Positions 1 through 9,256 of a stretch of DNA of 64,000 bases are shown here, in pieces. The DNA is from Agromyces lapidis. GTDB lineage: Bacteria > Actinomycetota > Actinomycetes > Actinomycetales > Microbacteriaceae. Numbering within the stretch: the stretch's first letter is position 1; every line of letters starts with the position of its first letter. The stretch covers positions 558,001-622,000 of the forward strand of contig NZ_WBIQ01000001.1 of assembly GCF_009749405.1 (NCBI RefSeq), read 5' to 3'. Position numbers and translations under genes: made by a program. The notes under the pieces are model-generated. The model was not told the DNA's origin. It saw nothing but the letters and a program-made list of their open reading frames with translations, and ran no database searches.

Positions 1-318
1 CGCCATCGTCCACATCCAGAAGATTGCGCCGGGCCCGCCCACCGCAATCGCCGTGCCGACGCCCGCGATGTTGCCGACCCCGACCCGAGAGGCGGCCGAG
101 ATGGTGAACGCCTGGAATGCCGAGACCGACTGCGGTTCGCCCGAGGCGTCGCGCGGGGTCTTGTCGGTCAGGGTTCGGAACATCTCGGGGATCAACCGGA
201 ACTGCACCACCCCCGAGCGCACCGTGAAGTAGACGCCGAGCACGGCGACGACGGGCAGCACGATCCAGGTCCAGAGCGTGTCGCCCGCGGCGAGCACCCA
301 ATCGTTGAGGAGATCCAT
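1..318 (-). CDS. Alanine/glycine:cation symporter (AGCS family), N-terminal part
   Basis: The first 106 codons of a gene that runs off the left edge of the window. The translation starts MDLLNDWVLAAGDTLW, has one hydrophobic segment, then a YFTVRSGVVQFR stretch and an AAxRVGVGNIAGVGTAIAVGGPGAIFWMW segment. This order is characteristic of sodium- or proton-coupled alanine/glycine symporters (AlsT/AgcS, cytoplasmic membrane). The start is the ATG at 316-318. The C-terminal three quarters cannot be seen, so intactness is unknown. Confidence 0.85.
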   Translation of the reverse strand, partial: MDLLNDWVLAAGDTLWTWIVLPVVAVLGVYFTVRSGVVQFRLIPEMFRTLTDKTPRDASGEPQSVSAFQAFTISAASRVGVGNIAGVGTAIAVGGPGAIFWMWTMA

Positions 319-422
319 TCCGTCAGTATGCCGAGCGATCGTCGCGCCCGGCGGTGGCGCGCCGCCGCGGCGGGCCGGGCGGCACCGGAGAGCTTCGGGC
401 GACGGCCGAGGCGTCCGCGGGG

Positions 423-1370
423 TCAGTCATCGCGGGCGGCGCCGGCGAGGAGTCGCCGCAGCTCCGCGGACGTCTGCTCGGACTGCTCCAGGAGTGCGGC
501 GAGACGCAGGCGGAGCTCGGCTGACGCCATTCCCGGCGATTCCGCGGGATCGCTGCCGTCGCCGGCGTTCGATCCGGCCGCCACGGCCCCCGAGAGCGCA
601 CCGGCCGCGACGCCGGTCGCCGCGGCACTCGCGAGGTCGTCGGACGAGTCGGCCGTGACGACGACCTCCGGCTTGCCGCCCGCGGATCCGCCGTCGGCAT
701 CGGCGTCCCGCTGGGGGCCGAGGAACAGGTTGGCCAGGTACCCGGTGAACGTGCCGAAGATCCCCACGCCGACGATGATGATGACGGCGCCGAGCGTGCG
801 CCCCGGGTTCGTGACCGGGAACTGATCGCCGTATCCGACCGTCGAGATCGTCACGATCGTGTACCAGAGCGCGTCGGAGGCGGACGTGATGTTCGCACCC
901 TCGGCGTGCTCCTCGACGGCGAGGATCGAGAGGCTGCCGAACTGCAGCACGAAGACGCCGAGCAGCAGCAGCGTCATCAGGGTGCTGTTGGCGCGGTCGT
1001 GGATGAGCGTGTTCCAGATCGTGCGCGGCCCGAGGTCGCGCATGAGTCGCAGCACTCGCAGCAGCCGGAACAGCCGCAGCACCTTGAGCTGCGGGAACGG
1101 CAGGCTCGCGAGCAGGTCCGCCCAGCCGAAACCGCGGAAGAAGTAGCGCGCCGCCGACGGCGCGGTCGCCATCCGGTAGATGAAGTCGCCGAGGAAGATG
1201 AGGCTGAACAGCCCGTTCATGACCGACAGGATGAGCTGGAGCGCTCCGTCGCCGCTGAACGCGTAGACGAACACGAGGTTCGCGATCGACAGGATCGACA
1301 GCACGCCGATGAAGATCTCGTAGGCCGTGTTCTTGAGTTCGGTCCGCACCTTCGCGCGCTGCCTGCGCAT
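423..1370 (-). CDS. Voltage-gated-type potassium/ion channel
   Basis: A 315-residue six-helix cation channel subunit. An arginine-rich S4-like helix (LKVLRLFRLLRVLRLMR) is followed by a pore helix carrying the potassium selectivity filter TVGYGD and a last membrane helix. The roughly 90-residue C-terminal tail is Ala/Asp/Gly-rich and ends in a probable coiled coil (LRLRLAALLEQSEQTSAELRRLL) that could promote tetramerisation. The start at 1370 is chosen because an AGGAG sits six bases before it; an upstream in-frame ATG at 1472 has no such site. Ion selectivity is inferred from the filter. The gene is divergent from phoX. Confidence 0.85.
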   Translation of the reverse strand: MRRQRAKVRTELKNTAYEIFIGVLSILSIANLVFVYAFSGDGALQLILSVMNGLFSLIFLGDFIYRMATAPSAARYFFRGFGWADLLASLPFPQLKVLRLFRLLRVLRLMRDLGPRTIWNTLIHDRANSTLMTLLLLGVFVLQFGSLSILAVEEHAEGANITSASDALWYTIVTISTVGYGDQFPVTNPGRTLGAVIIIVGVGIFGTFTGYLANLFLGPQRDADADGGSAGGKPEVVVTADSSDDLASAAATGVAAGALSGAVAAGSNAGDGSDPAESPGMASAELRLRLAALLEQSEQTSAELRRLLAGAARDD

Positions 1371-1477
1371 GACTGCTCCTCGTGCTGGTCGTGGCGGCGC
1401 AGCCGCCGCGGCATCCATTGTGCTGGAAGCGGGCGGCGTGCCGTGCGAACCGCGCCGCGCGCGATCCGCCACCGAGC

Positions 1478-1510
1478 GTTGACCGCAGCTTCACCGGGCG
1501 TTCACCCCGG
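1478..1510 (+). promoter_or_regulatory. PHO box (PhoP site), three 11-bp direct repeats
   Basis: Three units start exactly 11 bp apart: GTTGACC at 1478, CTTCACC at 1489 and GTTCACC at 1500. The actinobacterial PhoP box is defined as 11-bp direct repeats with a GTTCACC-like core, and the next gene is an alkaline phosphatase, a classic Pho target. It lies 66-98 bp before the phoX start codon. Confidence 0.8.
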
Positions 1511-1575
1511 CGCCCGGTGCGCGTCGCCCGGTGCACCCACGCTCGTCGTGAGACCCCGAGAGTGAGGACGCCCCC

Positions 1576-3654
1576 GTGACCCTGGCCGACCAGACCCGCC
1601 GTTCGCTGCCGATCATCGACCACGCCAGGGGGAAGCGGTCGCCCGTGACCTGCCGCCTGAAGTGCGCCGACGCGTGTCTCGGGCCCGAATGCAACACCTC
1701 GGGCAACCCCGAGTTCCGTTCGCTCGCCTCGGCCGCCCTCAGCCGGCGCGCGCTGCTCGGCCTCGGCGCCGCGGGCGCGTTCACCCTCGTCGCGGCGGGC
1801 GCGATGAAGCCCGCCCCCGCCCAGGCGGCCGCATTCGGCGTCGCGGGCGACCTCGCGGCCACCCGTACCGCCGCGGCATCCCGCCTGCCGTTCGAGCCGA
1901 TCACCCCCGTCTCGCACCTCGTCGACGAGTTCACGGTGCCCGCCGGGTACCGCTGGGAGGCCCTCGTGCGCTGGGGCGACCCGATCTTCCCCGACGCGCC
2001 GGCGTTCGACCTCCACAACCAGAGCGCGGCGGCCCAGGCCCGCCAGTTCGGGTACAACAACGATTACCTCGATGTGATCGCGGACCGCGGCGGACTCACC
2101 GGCGTGCTCGTCACGAATCACGAGTACGTGAACCCCGGCATCATGTTCCCGCCGTCGAGCGATCCGGCCGAACTGCGTCGCCGCAGCGAGATCTACAAGG
2201 TCGCGCAGGGCATGACCGTGGTCGAGGTCGCGCGCGACCGCATCGGCGGCCCGTGGCGCATCGTCACGGGCGGCGCCCGCAACCGCCGCATCACGGTGGA
2301 GAGCGAGTTCGCGTTCACCGGCCCCGCATCGGGCTCGGCGCTGCTGCAGACGGCGGGCGACCCGAGCGGCACCGTCGTGCACGGAACGCTCGGCAACTGC
2401 GCAGGCGGCACGACCCCCTGGGGCACGGTGCTGAGCGGCGAGGAGAACTTCAACGGCTACTTCCGTGCGGCTCCCGACACCGTCGCGCGCAAGCGCTACG
2501 GCTTCGCCGACACCGCGACCTCGACCGGGTGGGAGACCTGGGATCCGCGATTCGACGGCTCGGCGCCCGGCTACGAGAACGAGGGCAACCGTTTCGGCTA
2601 CATCGTCGAGATCGACCCGCAGGACCCGGAGTCGACGCCCGTGAAGCACACCGCGATGGGCCGCTTCAAGCACGAGGGCGCGAACGTGCGCATCGCCGAG
2701 GACGGCCGGGCCGTCGCCTACATGGGCGACGACGAGCGCGGCGACTACCTCTACAAGTTCGTCTCGAAGCACAAGTTCAACCCGAAGGACAACCCGGGTG
2801 CGCGCAAGCAGAACCGCCGCCTCCTGAGCGAGGGCGACCTGTTCGTCGCGCGCTTCTCGGGCAATTCGCCCGCCGCCGAGATCGACGGAACCGGCAAGCT
2901 GCCGAGCGACGGCGCCTTCGACGGCTCGGGGGAGTGGATCGCGCTCACCCGCAAGGGCGCGAGCGCCGTCGCCGGCATGTCGATCGAGGAGGTGCTCGTG
3001 AACACCCGCCTCGCGGCCGACCTCGTCGGCGCGACGAAGATGGACCGCTGCGAGGACGTCGAACCGCACCCCACGAGCGGCCGCGTCTACGTCGCCTGCA
3101 CGAACAACACCCAGCGCGGCACCGCGGGCCGGCCGCCGGTCGACGAGCCGAACCCGCGGGCGACGAACCGCGACGGGCACGTCATCGAGCTCACCGAGTT
3201 GCGCGGCCAGTCGGGCGAGCGCTTCGCATGGAGCATCCTGCTGCTCTGCGGCGACCCCGCCTCGATCACGCAGACCTACTTCGCCGGCTACCCGAAGGAG
3301 CAGGTCTCGCCGATCTCCTGCCCCGACAACGTCGCGTTCGACACCGAGGGCAACCTCTGGATCTCGACCGACGGCCAACCTTCGGCCATCCGCAAGAACG
3401 ACGGCCTGTTCAAGGTGCCGCTCGAGGGACCCGAGCGCGGGCACGTGCAGCAGTTCCTCTCGGTGCCGCGCGACGCCGAGACCTGCGGCCCCGTGATCCG
3501 GGCGGAGGAGGGCGTCGTGTTCGTCGCGGTGCAGCACCCGGGCGAGGAGGGCAGTTTCGCGGCGCCGACCTCCCTGTTCCCCGACTACGGCTCGCAGGCG
3601 CCCGGCGCGGTCGCTGCGCCGAGGCCCTCGGTCGTGCAGGTGTGGCGCGGGTAG
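1576..3654 (+). CDS. phoX: PhoX-family secreted alkaline phosphatase
   Basis: A 692-residue PhoX/DUF839 phosphatase, which releases phosphate from organic phosphoesters outside the membrane. The family N-terminus is present, with a KRSPVTCRLKCADAC segment, then a twin-arginine signal (SRRALLGLGAAGAF) ending near AQA at about residue 81. The body has the conserved YGTVLSGEENFNGYF-type and NEGNRFGYIVEIDP-type segments and the late CPDNVAFDTEGNLWIST segment. Folded export through Tat with Ca/Fe cofactors is known for the family. The start is the GTG at 1576, which fits the family's usual N-terminus. A PHO box lies upstream and a hairpin terminator downstream, so it is probably expressed alone under phosphate limitation. 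Confidence 0.93.
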   Translation: MTLADQTRRSLPIIDHARGKRSPVTCRLKCADACLGPECNTSGNPEFRSLASAALSRRALLGLGAAGAFTLVAAGAMKPAPAQAAAFGVAGDLAATRTAAASRLPFEPITPVSHLVDEFTVPAGYRWEALVRWGDPIFPDAPAFDLHNQSAAAQARQFGYNNDYLDVIADRGGLTGVLVTNHEYVNPGIMFPPSSDPAELRRRSEIYKVAQGMTVVEVARDRIGGPWRIVTGGARNRRITVESEFAFTGPASGSALLQTAGDPSGTVVHGTLGNCAGGTTPWGTVLSGEENFNGYFRAAPDTVARKRYGFADTATSTGWETWDPRFDGSAPGYENEGNRFGYIVEIDPQDPESTPVKHTAMGRFKHEGANVRIAEDGRAVAYMGDDERGDYLYKFVSKHKFNPKDNPGARKQNRRLLSEGDLFVARFSGNSPAAEIDGTGKLPSDGAFDGSGEWIALTRKGASAVAGMSIEEVLVNTRLAADLVGATKMDRCEDVEPHPTSGRVYVACTNNTQRGTAGRPPVDEPNPRATNRDGHVIELTELRGQSGERFAWSILLLCGDPASITQTYFAGYPKEQVSPISCPDNVAFDTEGNLWISTDGQPSAIRKNDGLFKVPLEGPERGHVQQFLSVPRDAETCGPVIRAEEGVVFVAVQHPGEEGSFAAPTSLFPDYGSQAPGAVAAPRPSVVQVWRG

Positions 3655-3693
3655 GCGCCCCACCGCACGGGGGTCGGGCGAAGCGGTCGGATG

Positions 3694-3736
3694 CCGCGTG
3701 GGGGCGCGGATCCGACTCCGCCGCGTGGGGGCGCGG
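3694..3736. repeat. 16-bp direct repeat after phoX
   Basis: CCGCGTGGGGGCGCGG occurs at 3694-3709 and again at 3721-3736 in the short gap between phoX and the next gene. No function is evident; it may be a local duplication. Confidence 0.5.
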
Positions 3737-3746
3737 CGATGAGAAC

Positions 3747-3778
3747 GGAGGCCGCACGGCGCGAGCCGCGCGGCCTCC
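3747..3778 (+). terminator. Hairpin terminator of phoX
   Basis: Arms 3747-3760 and 3765-3778 pair over 14 bp with one mismatch, around a GCGA loop. There is no clear U-tract, which is usual for high-GC actinobacteria. Confidence 0.6.
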
Positions 3779-3817
3779 GCTCGACCCGTGGGCGGAATGC
3801 CGTGGGAGGCTTGAGCC

Positions 3818-4909
3818 ATGACCATGCAGCCCGCTCGCCGCGTCGACGAGACGCTCCCAGCAGAACTCCTCGAGGGCGTCGATGCCCTGCTCGACGAGGC
3901 CGGCATCGCCGAGAACCGGGGTCTCATCGAGCGGATCGTGCTCACCGGGCTTCGGCTCGGCACCGACGGCACGAGACGGCTCGACCTGAAGATCACGGCC
4001 TCGGCGCTCGAGGAGATGCGCGGCGCCTTCCGGCTGTTCGCCCCGTACGCGCAGGTGCCGAAGGTCACCGTGTTCGGCTCGGCGCGCACCTCGCCGAGCG
4101 ACCCGCTCTACCGGCAGGCCCAGGACGTGGCATCCGCGCTCGCCGCGGACGGCTGGATGGTCGTGACCGGTGCCGGGCCGGGCATCATGGAGGCCGCGAC
4201 GACGGGCGCCGGTCCCGGACGTGCGCTCGGGGTCTCGATCCGGCTCCCCTTCGAAGAGGAGCCGAACGAGGCGATCGCCGAGGCGAGCCGGGTGGCGATG
4301 AAGTACTTCTTCACCCGCAAGCTCATGCTCGTGAAGGAGTCGCGCGGCTTCGTGTGCCTGCCGGGCGGCTTCGGCACGCTCGACGAGACCTTCGAGCTCC
4401 TGACGCTGCAGCAGACGGGCAAGGCCGAACCCATGCCGATCGTGCTGCTCGACGCGCCGGGCGTCGGATTCTGGGAGGGGCTCGAGCGATTCGTCGACGA
4501 CTCGCTCGTGCCGGCGGGGCTCATCAACCGCAACGACCTCGACCGCGTGCTCATCACCGATTCGGTGGAGGCCGCCGCCGCCGAGATCACCGGATTCTGG
4601 CGCAACTACGACTCGATGCGCTGGGTCGGGAGCCGGCTCGTGCTGCGCCTCAACGCGCAGCCGGGCGACGACGAGATCGACGAGCTGAACGAGCGGTTCG
4701 GCGGGCTCCTCGCGGGCGGTCGCATCGAACGGACCGAGCCGCTCCGGCCCGAGCGCGAGAGCGAGGACGCGCTCGGGCTGGCGCGGGTCGTCTTCGAGCC
4801 CGATCAGCACCGCGTGGGCGAGCTGCACCGGCTCATCCGCGCGCTGAACGCGCTGCCGTCGGCGCCGACCGACGCGACGCCGCCGGCGGTGCCGGCCGCC
4901 GGCGAGTGA
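3818..4909 (+). CDS. LOG-family Rossmann-fold protein (TIGR00730-like)
   Basis: A 363-residue protein with a LOG domain at about residues 80-265. It has VFGSART and GAGPGIMEAA near the front of the fold, and the diagnostic PGGFGTLDE motif that binds the nucleotide phosphate in cytokinin-riboside-monophosphate phosphoribohydrolases. Biochemically tested LOG proteins hydrolyse nucleoside monophosphates to the free base; the substrate here is unknown. It is longer than the usual 180-250 residues, with an N-terminal extension and a charged C-terminal segment. GGGAGG eight bases ahead supports the ATG at 3818. It occupies the place before nusA where rimP often sits. Confidence 0.85.
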   Translation: MTMQPARRVDETLPAELLEGVDALLDEAGIAENRGLIERIVLTGLRLGTDGTRRLDLKITASALEEMRGAFRLFAPYAQVPKVTVFGSARTSPSDPLYRQAQDVASALAADGWMVVTGAGPGIMEAATTGAGPGRALGVSIRLPFEEEPNEAIAEASRVAMKYFFTRKLMLVKESRGFVCLPGGFGTLDETFELLTLQQTGKAEPMPIVLLDAPGVGFWEGLERFVDDSLVPAGLINRNDLDRVLITDSVEAAAAEITGFWRNYDSMRWVGSRLVLRLNAQPGDDEIDELNERFGGLLAGGRIERTEPLRPERESEDALGLARVVFEPDQHRVGELHRLIRALNALPSAPTDATPPAVPAAGE

Positions 4910-4952
4910 ACCGCGCCCTCCGGGTATTCGGAGGCCCCCGCATCCGGTACCG

Positions 4953-4958
4953 TAGAGT
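4953..4958 (+). promoter_or_regulatory. Probable -10 element of the nusA-infB operon
   Basis: TAGAGT lies about 50 bp before the nusA start, with an expected transcription start near 4965. No good -35 is seen. A strong AGAGGAGG ribosome-binding site follows at 4994-5001. Confidence 0.45.
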
Positions 4959-5008
4959 GTCCGCTCCGAGGGGTGGCGGCATGAGAGCTGAATAGAGGAG
5001 GCCGGGCG

Positions 5009-6007
5009 ATGGACATCGACCTCAGCATGCTTCGCATGGTGGAGCGCGAGAAAGAGATCCCGTTCGAAGAACTGGTGCAGATCATCGAGCAGGCGATCCT
5101 GATGGCCTACCTCAAGCACCAGAACCCGACCCTGCACGGCCACGCGAACCCCACGGGTGCGCGCGCCGAGCTCGATCGCAAGTCGGGTCACGTCTCGATC
5201 TTCGTTCCCGAACTCGACGAAGAGGGCGAGGTCATCGGCGAAGCCGAAGACACCCCGAACGACTTCGGCCGCATCGCCGCCTTCGCGGCGAAGCAGGTCA
5301 TCATGCAGCGTCTCCGTGACATCGCCGACGACGCGGTGCTCGGCGAGTTCCGCGGACGCGAGGGCGACATCGTCGCCGGCATCATCCAGCAGGGCCCGAA
5401 TCCGCGGATGGTGCACGTCGACCTCGGCACGGTCGAGGCGATGCTGCCGCCCGAAGAGCAGGTTCCGGGTGAGGAGTACCCGCACGGCCAGCGCATCCGC
5501 GTCTACGTGACCAGTGTGTCGAAGGGCACGAAGGGACCGTCGATCACGGTTTCGCGCACGCACCCCGCGCTCGTGCGCAAGCTCTTCGCCCTCGAGGTGC
5601 CCGAGATCGCGAACGGCGTCGTCGAGATCGTCTCGCTCGCCCGCGAGGCCGGACACCGCACGAAGATCGCCGTTCGCGCGAACCAGCCCGGCGTGAACGC
5701 CAAGGGCGCCGCCATCGGCGAACTCGGCCAGCGTGTGCGCGCGGTCACCGCCGAACTCGGCGCCGAGAAGATCGACATCGTCGACTGGTCCGACGACCTC
5801 GCGACCTTCGTCGCGAGCGCGCTGAGCCCGGCGAAGGTGACGAGCGCGTACATCATCGACGAGGCGACGCGAGCGGTCCGAGCCCTCGTGCCCGACTACC
5901 AGCTCTCGCTCGCCATCGGCAAGGAGGGCCAGAACGCCCGTCTGGCCGCCAAGCTGACCGGGGCGAAGATCGACATCCAGCCCGACTCGATCCTCGAACA
6001 GGGCTGA
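5009..6007 (+). CDS. nusA: Transcription termination/antitermination factor NusA
   Basis: A 332-residue RNA polymerase-associated factor. The N-terminal polymerase-binding domain (residues 1 to about 105) is followed by an S1 domain (EGDIVAGIIQQG onward) and two KH domains. The actinobacterial signature NAKGAAIGELGQRVRAV and the conserved LSLAIGKEGQNARLAAKLTG near the C-terminus are both present. The acidic C-terminal repeats of proteobacterial NusA are absent, as expected for actinobacteria. AGAGGAGG seven bases upstream sets the start. It leads the ylxR-infB-rbfA block. Confidence 0.97.
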   Translation: MDIDLSMLRMVEREKEIPFEELVQIIEQAILMAYLKHQNPTLHGHANPTGARAELDRKSGHVSIFVPELDEEGEVIGEAEDTPNDFGRIAAFAAKQVIMQRLRDIADDAVLGEFRGREGDIVAGIIQQGPNPRMVHVDLGTVEAMLPPEEQVPGEEYPHGQRIRVYVTSVSKGTKGPSITVSRTHPALVRKLFALEVPEIANGVVEIVSLAREAGHRTKIAVRANQPGVNAKGAAIGELGQRVRAVTAELGAEKIDIVDWSDDLATFVASALSPAKVTSAYIIDEATRAVRALVPDYQLSLAIGKEGQNARLAAKLTGAKIDIQPDSILEQG

Positions 6008-6071
6008 TCCGCCGAGGGTCGTCGGCGCCAGGCCGCCCGCCGCGTCGGCGGGCATGAGCGCAGAGTGTAAG

Positions 6072-6335
6072 ATGGAACCTGTCAGAACGTGCATCGGTTG
6101 CCGTTCGCGCGCCCCGCGATCCTCACTTCTGAGGGTCGTCTCCCAGAACTCCCACGTCGTGGCCGATGTCACGGCCGTGCTTCCGGGCAGGGGTGCGTGG
6201 CTGCATCCGACACCCGAGTGCTACCGGCTCGCCGTTCGGAAGCGCGCCTTCGGGCGGGCGCTCCGAGTTCGCGGCGTGGTGGACACCGGCAACGTAGAGA
6301 ACAGGCTGAACCCACAAGTGATGACCAATGAGTGA
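6072..6335 (+). CDS. ylxR: YlxR/DUF448 RNA-binding protein
   Basis: An 87-residue member of the small YlxR family encoded between nusA and infB in most Gram-positives. The N-terminal CIGCR motif and the PGRGAWLHPTPECY motif are the family's hallmarks. Structures suggest an RNA-binding fold, and some members act as regulators. The start MEPVRTC at 6072 is the usual family N-terminus. An in-frame ATG at 6054 would add six residues; neither start has a clear ribosome-binding site. Confidence 0.88.
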   Translation: MEPVRTCIGCRSRAPRSSLLRVVSQNSHVVADVTAVLPGRGAWLHPTPECYRLAVRKRAFGRALRVRGVVDTGNVENRLNPQVMTNE

Positions 6336-6385
6336 CAACTAATGAGCGGCTCGAAATGAGTCCCGTCCGCCATTGATGGTCTGCC

Positions 6386-6412
6386 CCTGTCCGGGCGCAG
6401 GCCCGGAACAGG
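6386..6412 (+). other. Hairpin in the infB leader
   Basis: Arms 6386-6395 and 6402-6412 (CCTGTCCGGG with CCCGGAACAGG, one bulged A) end directly at the GGAGAG ribosome-binding site of infB. The structure could influence initiation or be a processing site; function is not shown. Confidence 0.45.
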
Positions 6413-6418
6413 AGAGAA

Positions 6419-9199
6419 GTGGCTGCCAAACCACGCGTACACGAGATCGCATCCGAACTCGGTGTCGACAGCAAGATCGCCCTTGAGAAGCTCAAGGAGA
6501 TGGGCGAGTACGTCAAGGGACCCTCGTCGTCCATCGAACCCCCCGTCGCACGTCGCCTGAAGGCGGCGCTCGAGGCCGCCGGCGCCGCCGCGCAGGCCGC
6601 ACCCGCGGCGACCCCCGCCGCACCGGCGAAGCCCGGTGCGAAGCCCGGCCCCAAGCCGGCGCCCAAGCCGGTCGCGGAGCCCGCCCCGGCGGCGGCCCCG
6701 GCCGCTCCTGCGGCCCCGGTCGACGCGCCGCTCACCGTCGCCGAGCGCCAGGCGCAGGCGGAGGAGAAGGCGGCGCAGGTCGCCGCTGAGAAGGCCGCCG
6801 AGCAGGCAGCAGAGGCGCCCGCCGCCAGCGACGCCGTCAAGCCCGGTGCATCCGCTCCGAAGCCCGGTGGCGCTGTGCCGCGTCCGGCTCCGAAGCCCGG
6901 TGCGCCCCGTCCCGGCAACAACCCGTTCTCGAGCTCGCAGGGCATGGGCTCGCGCCCGGCCCAGCCGCGCCCGGGCAACAACCCGTTCTCGAGCTCGCAG
7001 GGCATGGGCCAGCGCCCGAGCCCCGGCAACATCCCGCGCCCGCAGGCTCCGCGTCCCGGTTCGCCGCGTCCCGGCGCCCCGCGTCCGGCCGGTGCCGGCG
7101 GTCGCCCCGGCGGCGGCTTCCAGCGCCCCGGCGGTGCAGGCGGCGGCGCAGGTGCGCGTCCCGGCGGCGGCGGTGGCTTCCAGCGCCCCGGTGGCGCACC
7201 CGGCACCGGCTTCGGCGGCCCGCGTCCCGCGGGCGGCGGCGGTCGTGGCCGCGGCCCGGGCGGCGGCACCGCCGGTGCCTTCGGTCGCGGTGGCGGCAAG
7301 TCGAAGGCGCGCAAGTCGAAGCGGACGAAGCGGGCCGAATTCGAGATGCGGGAGGCCCCGTCGCTCGGCGGCGTGAGCGTTCCCCGCGGCGACGGCAACA
7401 CCGTCATCCGACTGCGTCGCGGCTCCTCGATCTCCGACTTCGCCGACAAGATCGACGCGAACCCCGGTTCGCTCGTCACGGTGCTGTTCCACCTCGGTGA
7501 GATGGCGACCGCGACCGAGTCGCTCGACGAGGCCACGTTCGAGGTGCTCGGCGCCGAGCTCGGCTACAAGATCCAGGTCGTCTCGCCCGAAGACGAGGAC
7601 CGCGAGCTCCTCGAGGGCTTCGACATCGACCTCGATGCCGAACTCGAGGACGAGGGCGACGATGTGCTCGAGCAGCGTCCGCCCGTGGTCACCGTCATGG
7701 GCCACGTCGACCACGGTAAGACCCGACTCCTCGACGCGATCCGCAACGCGAACGTCGTCGCGGGCGAAGCCGGTGGCATCACGCAGCACATCGGTGCCTA
7801 CCAGGTGCACACCGAGCACGAGGGCATCGAGCGTGCCATCACCTTCATCGACACCCCGGGTCACGAGGCGTTCACCGCCATGCGTGCTCGTGGTGCGCAG
7901 GTCACCGACATCGCGATCCTCGTGGTCGCGGCCGACGACGGCATCATGCCGCAGACGGTCGAGGCGCTGAACCACGCGCAGTCGGCGAACGTGCCGATCG
8001 TGGTCGCGGTCAACAAGATCGACAAGCCCGACGCGAACCCGGCCAAGGTGCGCCAGCAGCTCACCGAGTTCGGCCTCGTCGCCGAGGAGTACGGCGGCGA
8101 CGTCATGTTCGTCGACGTGTCGGCTCGCGAGAACATCGGCATCCAGGACCTGCTCGACGCAGTGCTCCTCACCGCCGACGCCGGGCTCGACCTGCGCGCG
8201 AACCCGAACAAGGACGCCCGCGGTGTCGCCATCGAGGCGAAGCTCGACAAGGGACGCGGTGCGGTTGCGACCGTGCTCATCCAGTCGGGCACGCTGAAGG
8301 TCGGCGACGCGATCGTCGCAGGCACCGCCTACGGCCGCGTGCGTGCGATGGTCGACGAGAACGGCGACCCCGTGGTCGCCGCGACGCCGTCGCGCCCCGT
8401 GCAGGTGCAGGGTCTCTCGTCCGTGCCCCGCGCCGGCGACACCTTCCTCGTCACCGACGAGGACCGCACCGCGCGTCAGATCGCCGAGAAGCGCGAAGCC
8501 GCCGAGCGCAACGCGCAGCTGGCCAAGGCCCGCAAGCGCATCTCGCTCGAGGACTTCACGCGTGCACTCGAAGAGGGCAAGGTCGAGTCGCTCAACCTCA
8601 TCATCAAGGGTGACGTGTCGGGTGCCGTCGAGGCGCTCGAAGAGTCGCTCATGAAGATCGAGGTCGACGACTCGGTGCAGCTGCGCATCCTGCACCGCGG
8701 TGTGGGCGCCATCACCGAGAGCGACGTCAACCTCGCGACGATCGACAACGCGATCATCGTCGGGTTCAACGTGCGCCCCGACACGAAGGCGCGCGAACGC
8801 GCCGCTCGTGAGGGCGTCGACATCCGCTTCTACTCGGTGATCTACAACGCGATCGACGAGATCGAGGACTCGCTGAAGGGCATGCTCAAGCCCGAATACG
8901 AAGAGGTCCAGTCGGGCGTCGCCGAGATCCGCGAGGTGTTCCGCTCCTCGAAGTTCGGCAACATCGCCGGTGTCATCGTGCGGTCGGGAACGATCACGCG
9001 CAACGCCAAGGCCCGCGTCATCCGCGATGGCGTCGTCGTCGGCGACAACCTCGCGATCGAGTCGCTGCGCCGCTTCAAGGACGACGTCACCGAGGTCCGT
9101 ACGGACTTCGAGGCGGGCATCGGCCTCGGCAAGTTCAACGACATCCAGGTCGGCGACGAGATCGAGACCATCGAGATGCGCGAGAAGCCTCGCGCGTAA
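6419..9199 (+). CDS. infB: Translation initiation factor IF-2
   Basis: A 926-residue GTPase that places initiator tRNA on the 30S subunit. The short N-terminal IF2 domain ([22 protein letters not shown]) is followed by a long Ala/Pro and then Gly/Arg-rich linker, typical of actinobacteria. The GTPase begins near residue 427, with [16 protein letters not shown] and NKID motifs, and beta-barrel and C-terminal tRNA-binding domains complete the usual length. The GTG start at 6419 follows GGAGAG. The linker contains a duplicated [11 protein letters not shown] segment. Confidence 0.98.
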   Translation: MAAKPRVHEIASELGVDSKIALEKLKEMGEYVKGPSSSIEPPVARRLKAALEAAGAAAQAAPAATPAAPAKPGAKPGPKPAPKPVAEPAPAAAPAAPAAPVDAPLTVAERQAQAEEKAAQVAAEKAAEQAAEAPAASDAVKPGASAPKPGGAVPRPAPKPGAPRPGNNPFSSSQGMGSRPAQPRPGNNPFSSSQGMGQRPSPGNIPRPQAPRPGSPRPGAPRPAGAGGRPGGGFQRPGGAGGGAGARPGGGGGFQRPGGAPGTGFGGPRPAGGGGRGRGPGGGTAGAFGRGGGKSKARKSKRTKRAEFEMREAPSLGGVSVPRGDGNTVIRLRRGSSISDFADKIDANPGSLVTVLFHLGEMATATESLDEATFEVLGAELGYKIQVVSPEDEDRELLEGFDIDLDAELEDEGDDVLEQRPPVVTVMGHVDHGKTRLLDAIRNANVVAGEAGGITQHIGAYQVHTEHEGIERAITFIDTPGHEAFTAMRARGAQVTDIAILVVAADDGIMPQTVEALNHAQSANVPIVVAVNKIDKPDANPAKVRQQLTEFGLVAEEYGGDVMFVDVSARENIGIQDLLDAVLLTADAGLDLRANPNKDARGVAIEAKLDKGRGAVATVLIQSGTLKVGDAIVAGTAYGRVRAMVDENGDPVVAATPSRPVQVQGLSSVPRAGDTFLVTDEDRTARQIAEKREAAERNAQLAKARKRISLEDFTRALEEGKVESLNLIIKGDVSGAVEALEESLMKIEVDDSVQLRILHRGVGAITESDVNLATIDNAIIVGFNVRPDTKARERAAREGVDIRFYSVIYNAIDEIEDSLKGMLKPEYEEVQSGVAEIREVFRSSKFGNIAGVIVRSGTITRNAKARVIRDGVVVGDNLAIESLRRFKDDVTEVRTDFEAGIGLGKFNDIQVGDEIETIEMREKPRA
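6914..7009 (+). repeat. 36-bp tandem duplication within infB linker
   Basis: Identical 36-base segments at 6914-6949 and 6974-7009, 60 bp apart, encode [11 protein letters not shown] twice in the unstructured linker of IF-2. Slippage-type length variation here should be tolerated. Confidence 0.8.
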
Positions 9200-9206
9200 C
9201 CGAACG

Positions 9207-9232
9207 GCCCGGGGCGGCTCGCCGCCCCGGGC
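9207..9232 (+). terminator. Strong hairpin between infB and rbfA
   Basis: Perfect 11-bp GC arms 9207-9217 and 9222-9232 enclose a CTCG loop. It could attenuate transcription into rbfA or stabilise the infB mRNA end. Confidence 0.6.
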
Positions 9233-9256
9233 TTCGCTCGGAAGGAGAGACCAACC

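Noticed and set aside
427..4089. A 1220-codon open frame on the minus strand across phoX and the ion channel
   Set aside because: Low-complexity Arg/Ala/Val-rich translation with no motifs, antisense to genes with clear families. High GC content creates long shadow frames.
4981..4995. Four-codon upstream open frame before nusA
   Set aside because: A chance ATG to TAG over the leader; it ends at the nusA ribosome-binding site but there is nothing to support translation.
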